From JAENVU01 sp963756815 (lineage in GTDB: Bacteria > Actinomycetota > Acidimicrobiia > IMCC26256 > JAENVU01), in contig CAVWPR010000045.1 of assembly GCA_963756815.1 (NCBI GenBank), forward strand, positions 1-64,000: a stretch of DNA of 64,000 nt, given 5' to 3'. A program made the position numbers and the translations under genes. Each line of letters begins with the position of its first letter. Position 1 is the stretch's first letter. The notes beneath the pieces are model-generated. The model had not been told where the DNA came from. It searched no databases and worked only from the letters and a program-made list of their open reading frames with translations. Of this stretch, positions 62,208 through 64,000 are shown in pieces.

Positions 62208-63586
62208 GCACCGAGGCATCCGAGCTCGAGCTCGAGGATCTGCGACCGTGCTGTGAGGGCGTCGTCCCTCCCGTGCTGGCGACCGCCGACGCCCGCGGTC
62301 TGCCGAACGTCACCTACCTCTCCTGCGCGCACATCGTCGACAGCGAACGGATCGCCTTGTCGAACCAGTTCTTCTCCAAGACGGCACGCAACGTCATGGA
62401 GAACCCGCGCGCATCGCTGCTCCTGATCGACCCGCGTGACTACGGGCAGTACCGGGTGGCGCTCCAGTACGAGCGAACGGACCGGCACGGACCCGCGTTC
62501 GAGGCGCTCCGGCGGGACGTCGACACCGTGGCCGCGCTGCAGGGCATGCAGGACGTGTTCCGGCTGCGGGCCGCCGACGTGTACCGCGTCGTGCGCATCG
62601 AGCAGCTGCGGGCGGGTGTCGTCGACGAGGACGCACCGCCGGCGCACGGGACGGCGGTGGGCGGACCGGCGGAGATCGCCGAGCTCAGCATGCGGTTGGG
62701 TCGGGCGCCGGATCTCGACACGCTGGTGGCGACGGCGCTGCGGGGACTCGCCGAGCTGTTGGGCTTCGAGCACTCGATCCTCGTGCTCGTCGACGAGACC
62801 GGTTCCCGGCTCTACACGATCGCGAGTCACGGCTACGCGTCCGAGGGCGTCGGCTCGGAGGTGGCGGTGGGCGAGGGAACCATCGGCGTCGTCGCCGATC
62901 AGTGCCGGGCCGTGCGCGTCGCCAACATGACCCAGGTCCGCAAGTACGCACGAGCGGTGCGCCACAGCTTCGAAGCGGACGGGCACGTGGGCCCGGGGGT
63001 GGAGATCCCGATGCCGGGCCTCGAGCGGGCCGAGACCCAGCTCGCCGTGCCCGCCATGGCAATGGGCCGACTCGTGGGCGTGCTGATGGTGGAGTCCGAG
63101 CGGAAGCTCGCCTTCGACACCGACGACGAAGCCGTCCTGGCCGTGGTGGCCGGAATGCTCGCGAGCGCCATCGAGATCGACCTCGTGCGCGAACGCACCG
63201 AGGTCGCGACCGGAGCGGCTCCGACCTCGCCGTCGCGCCAGGAGCGCGGCGGAGTGCCCACCGCGCAGGTGCGGTTCTTCGCCGTCGACGGCAGCGTGTT
63301 CCTCGGCACCGACTACCTCATCAAGGGCGTCGCCGGTCGGATCCTGTGGTCGCTCGTCAACCAGTACGTGTCCGAGGGTCGTGAGGAGTTCACCAACCGG
63401 GAGGTGCGGCTCGACCCGTCGCTCGACCTGCCCGAGTTCCGCGACAACCTCGAGAGCCGGTTGATCCTGCTCAAGCGCCGCCTCGACGAGCGCGACGCTC
63501 CGATCCGCATCGAGAAGACGGGTCGCGGACGCTTCCGGCTCGTGGTCGACGCACCGCTCCAGCTCGACGCGGTCAACGCGGAGTAG
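62204..63586 (+). CDS. Split-barrel (PNPOx-like) plus GAF plus C-terminal winged-helix-like protein
   Basis: 460 residues in three parts. The N-terminal PNPOx-like barrel (about 15-140) has VLATADARGLPNVTYLSCAH and NPRASLLLIDPRDYGQYRV. A GAF domain (about 158-340) has LLGFEHSILVLVDETGSRLY. The C-terminal region (about 358-452), with EFTNREVRLDPSLDLPEFRD, LILLKRRLDERDAPIRIEKT and GRGRFRLVV, resembles a winged helix. It looks like a one-component regulator or sensor, but DNA binding is inference. GTG overlaps the previous stop. Confidence 0.8.
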   Translation: MSTEASELELEDLRPCCEGVVPPVLATADARGLPNVTYLSCAHIVDSERIALSNQFFSKTARNVMENPRASLLLIDPRDYGQYRVALQYERTDRHGPAFEALRRDVDTVAALQGMQDVFRLRAADVYRVVRIEQLRAGVVDEDAPPAHGTAVGGPAEIAELSMRLGRAPDLDTLVATALRGLAELLGFEHSILVLVDETGSRLYTIASHGYASEGVGSEVAVGEGTIGVVADQCRAVRVANMTQVRKYARAVRHSFEADGHVGPGVEIPMPGLERAETQLAVPAMAMGRLVGVLMVESERKLAFDTDDEAVLAVVAGMLASAIEIDLVRERTEVATGAAPTSPSRQERGGVPTAQVRFFAVDGSVFLGTDYLIKGVAGRILWSLVNQYVSEGREEFTNREVRLDPSLDLPEFRDNLESRLILLKRRLDERDAPIRIEKTGRGRFRLVVDAPLQLDAVNAE

Positions 63587-63826
63587 TCCCGGACCGGTCC
63601 TTGAGTCGTTCGGTCGGGCGTCCGGGCGTCTCGGGGTGTGACGGCCGAGGCGCCTCACCGCATCTCGGAGCCAGGAGTCCCGGACCGGTCCTTCAGTCGT
63701 TCGGTCGGGCGTCCGGGCGCCTCGGGGTGTGACGGCCGAGGCGCCTCACTGCATCTCGGAGCCAGGAGTCCCGGACCGGTCTTTCAGTCGTTCGGTCGGG
63801 CGTCCGGGCGCCTCGGGGTGTGACGG
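63585..63826. repeat. 91-bp tandem direct repeat, 2.7 copies
   Basis: Units begin AGTCCCGGACCGGTCC at 63585, 63676 and 63767, a period of exactly 91 bases; the third copy stops after 60 bases at 63826. Copies differ by only a few substitutions. Each contains the 10-base palindrome GGACCGGTCC. The first copy overlaps the TAG of the GAF protein; the third includes the 3' end of the minus-strand gene at 63784, so it arose by duplication of gene-end sequence. Confidence 0.85.
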
Positions 63827-64000
63827 AAGACGAAGTTGGCCGCGGTGCTGAAGCGGGCGAGCGCGGTCTCGGGCTCCTCGAGGCGGGCCTCGGCGTCGGG
63901 GTCGACGCTCAGCTCGTAGGCGAAGCGCTCGTCATCACGCGGCGCCAGCGCGCGGGCCGAGCCGCGCGGGTCGAGGACGCGGGCCAGCGCGTCGATCGCG
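63784..64000 (-). CDS. C-terminal part of an unidentified protein (5' end outside the window)
   Basis: About 71 codons in the frame ending at TCA 63784-63786. The visible sequence includes AIDALARVLDPRGSARALAP, RFAYELSVDPDAEARLEEPE and ARFSTAANFVFRH, then a tail PRRPDARPND that lies in the tandem repeat. High-GC coding pattern and length make it a real gene end. Product unknown. Confidence 0.6.
   Translation of the reverse strand, partial: AIDALARVLDPRGSARALAPRDDERFAYELSVDPDAEARLEEPETALARFSTAANFVFRHTPRRPDARPND

Noticed and set aside
63585..63826. CRISPR array
   Set aside because: The repeats are 91 bases, directly adjacent with no variable spacers, and overlap gene ends. There are no cas genes.
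1..64000. Mobile island, prophage or biosynthetic cluster
   Set aside because: No integrase, transposase, phage or PKS/NRPS gene, no tRNA edge, and base composition is even throughout.

Overview
The window is a dense, very GC-rich (about 70%) stretch of chromosome with about 70 genes and no intergenic gap over about 250 bases. The gene families point to a high-GC actinobacterium, perhaps near Acidimicrobiia; this is inference from families, not phylogeny. The hints are luciferase-like (FMN/F420) oxidoreductases, three DinB/mycothiol-transferase-type proteins, a thiolase paired with a DUF35 Zn-ribbon protein, many SDRs and amidohydrolases, GTG starts and GTGA/ATGA gene junctions. I found no tRNA, rRNA, CRISPR array, transposase, integrase or phage gene. 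It reads as ordinary chromosome rich in catabolic genes.

Layout. 1-14.5 kb holds single enzymes and membrane proteins: LLM oxidoreductase, alpha/beta hydrolase, lactate/malate dehydrogenase-like, L-2-hydroxyglutarate oxidase, DUF72, gluconokinase, FadD-type ligase, diguanylate cyclase, substrate-binding-like protein and SDRs. 14.6-20.3 kb is a six-gene + strand operon with nearly all junctions overlapping: L-fuconate dehydratase, aldo/keto reductase, 3-hydroxyisobutyrate-dehydrogenase-like, SCP2-PhyH fusion, SDR and carboxymuconolactone decarboxylase-like protein. A divergent SDR lies upstream across a 14-bp-arm inverted repeat. 20.4-30.5 kb has two related D-aminoacylase-type amidohydrolases, a PatB-like aminotransferase, a GAP/LysE-type exporter, a second PhyH protein and small genes. 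30.6-35.6 kb starts with an unusual nested palindrome before a monooxygenase-type gene, then ArsR plus SRPBCC, hydrolase, hotdog and enoyl-CoA hydratase genes. 35.7-46.3 kb holds amidohydrolase, PEP-mutase-like, TSUP, NTF2-like/TetR, LLM oxidoreductase/acyl-CoA dehydrogenase, an MFS pump with divergent TetR, and thiolase/DUF35. 46.4-49.7 kb is a gamma-glutamyl-amine type unit (SCP2-like, glutamine-synthetase-like, PuuD-like). 49.7-57.3 kb contains NUDIX and a minus-strand group of two sulfatases, SRPBCC, a small protein, a DapA-like lyase and an OYE-like flavoenzyme, led by a promoter with a built-in operator. 57.4-64 kb has a methyltransferase, a discoidin-type lipoprotein, a GH4 glycosidase, hemerythrin, a flavin-barrel/GAF/winged-helix regulator, and a 91-bp tandem repeat running into a truncated gene.

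About 22 single-base frame breaks affect 13 otherwise convincing genes, and nearly all are +1 insertions. Half lie between 49.9 and 53.4 kb. This is best explained by consensus errors in the assembly, not by decay or programmed frameshifting, so the broken genes are annotated across both frames.

Functionally the region combines sugar-acid and fatty-acyl/aromatic-type catabolism (fucD operon, CoA ligase, acyl-CoA dehydrogenase, hydratase, thiolase, sulfatases) with local one-component regulation. Several divergent promoters carry clear dyad operators (14.55, 39.45, 44.03 and 57.30 kb).
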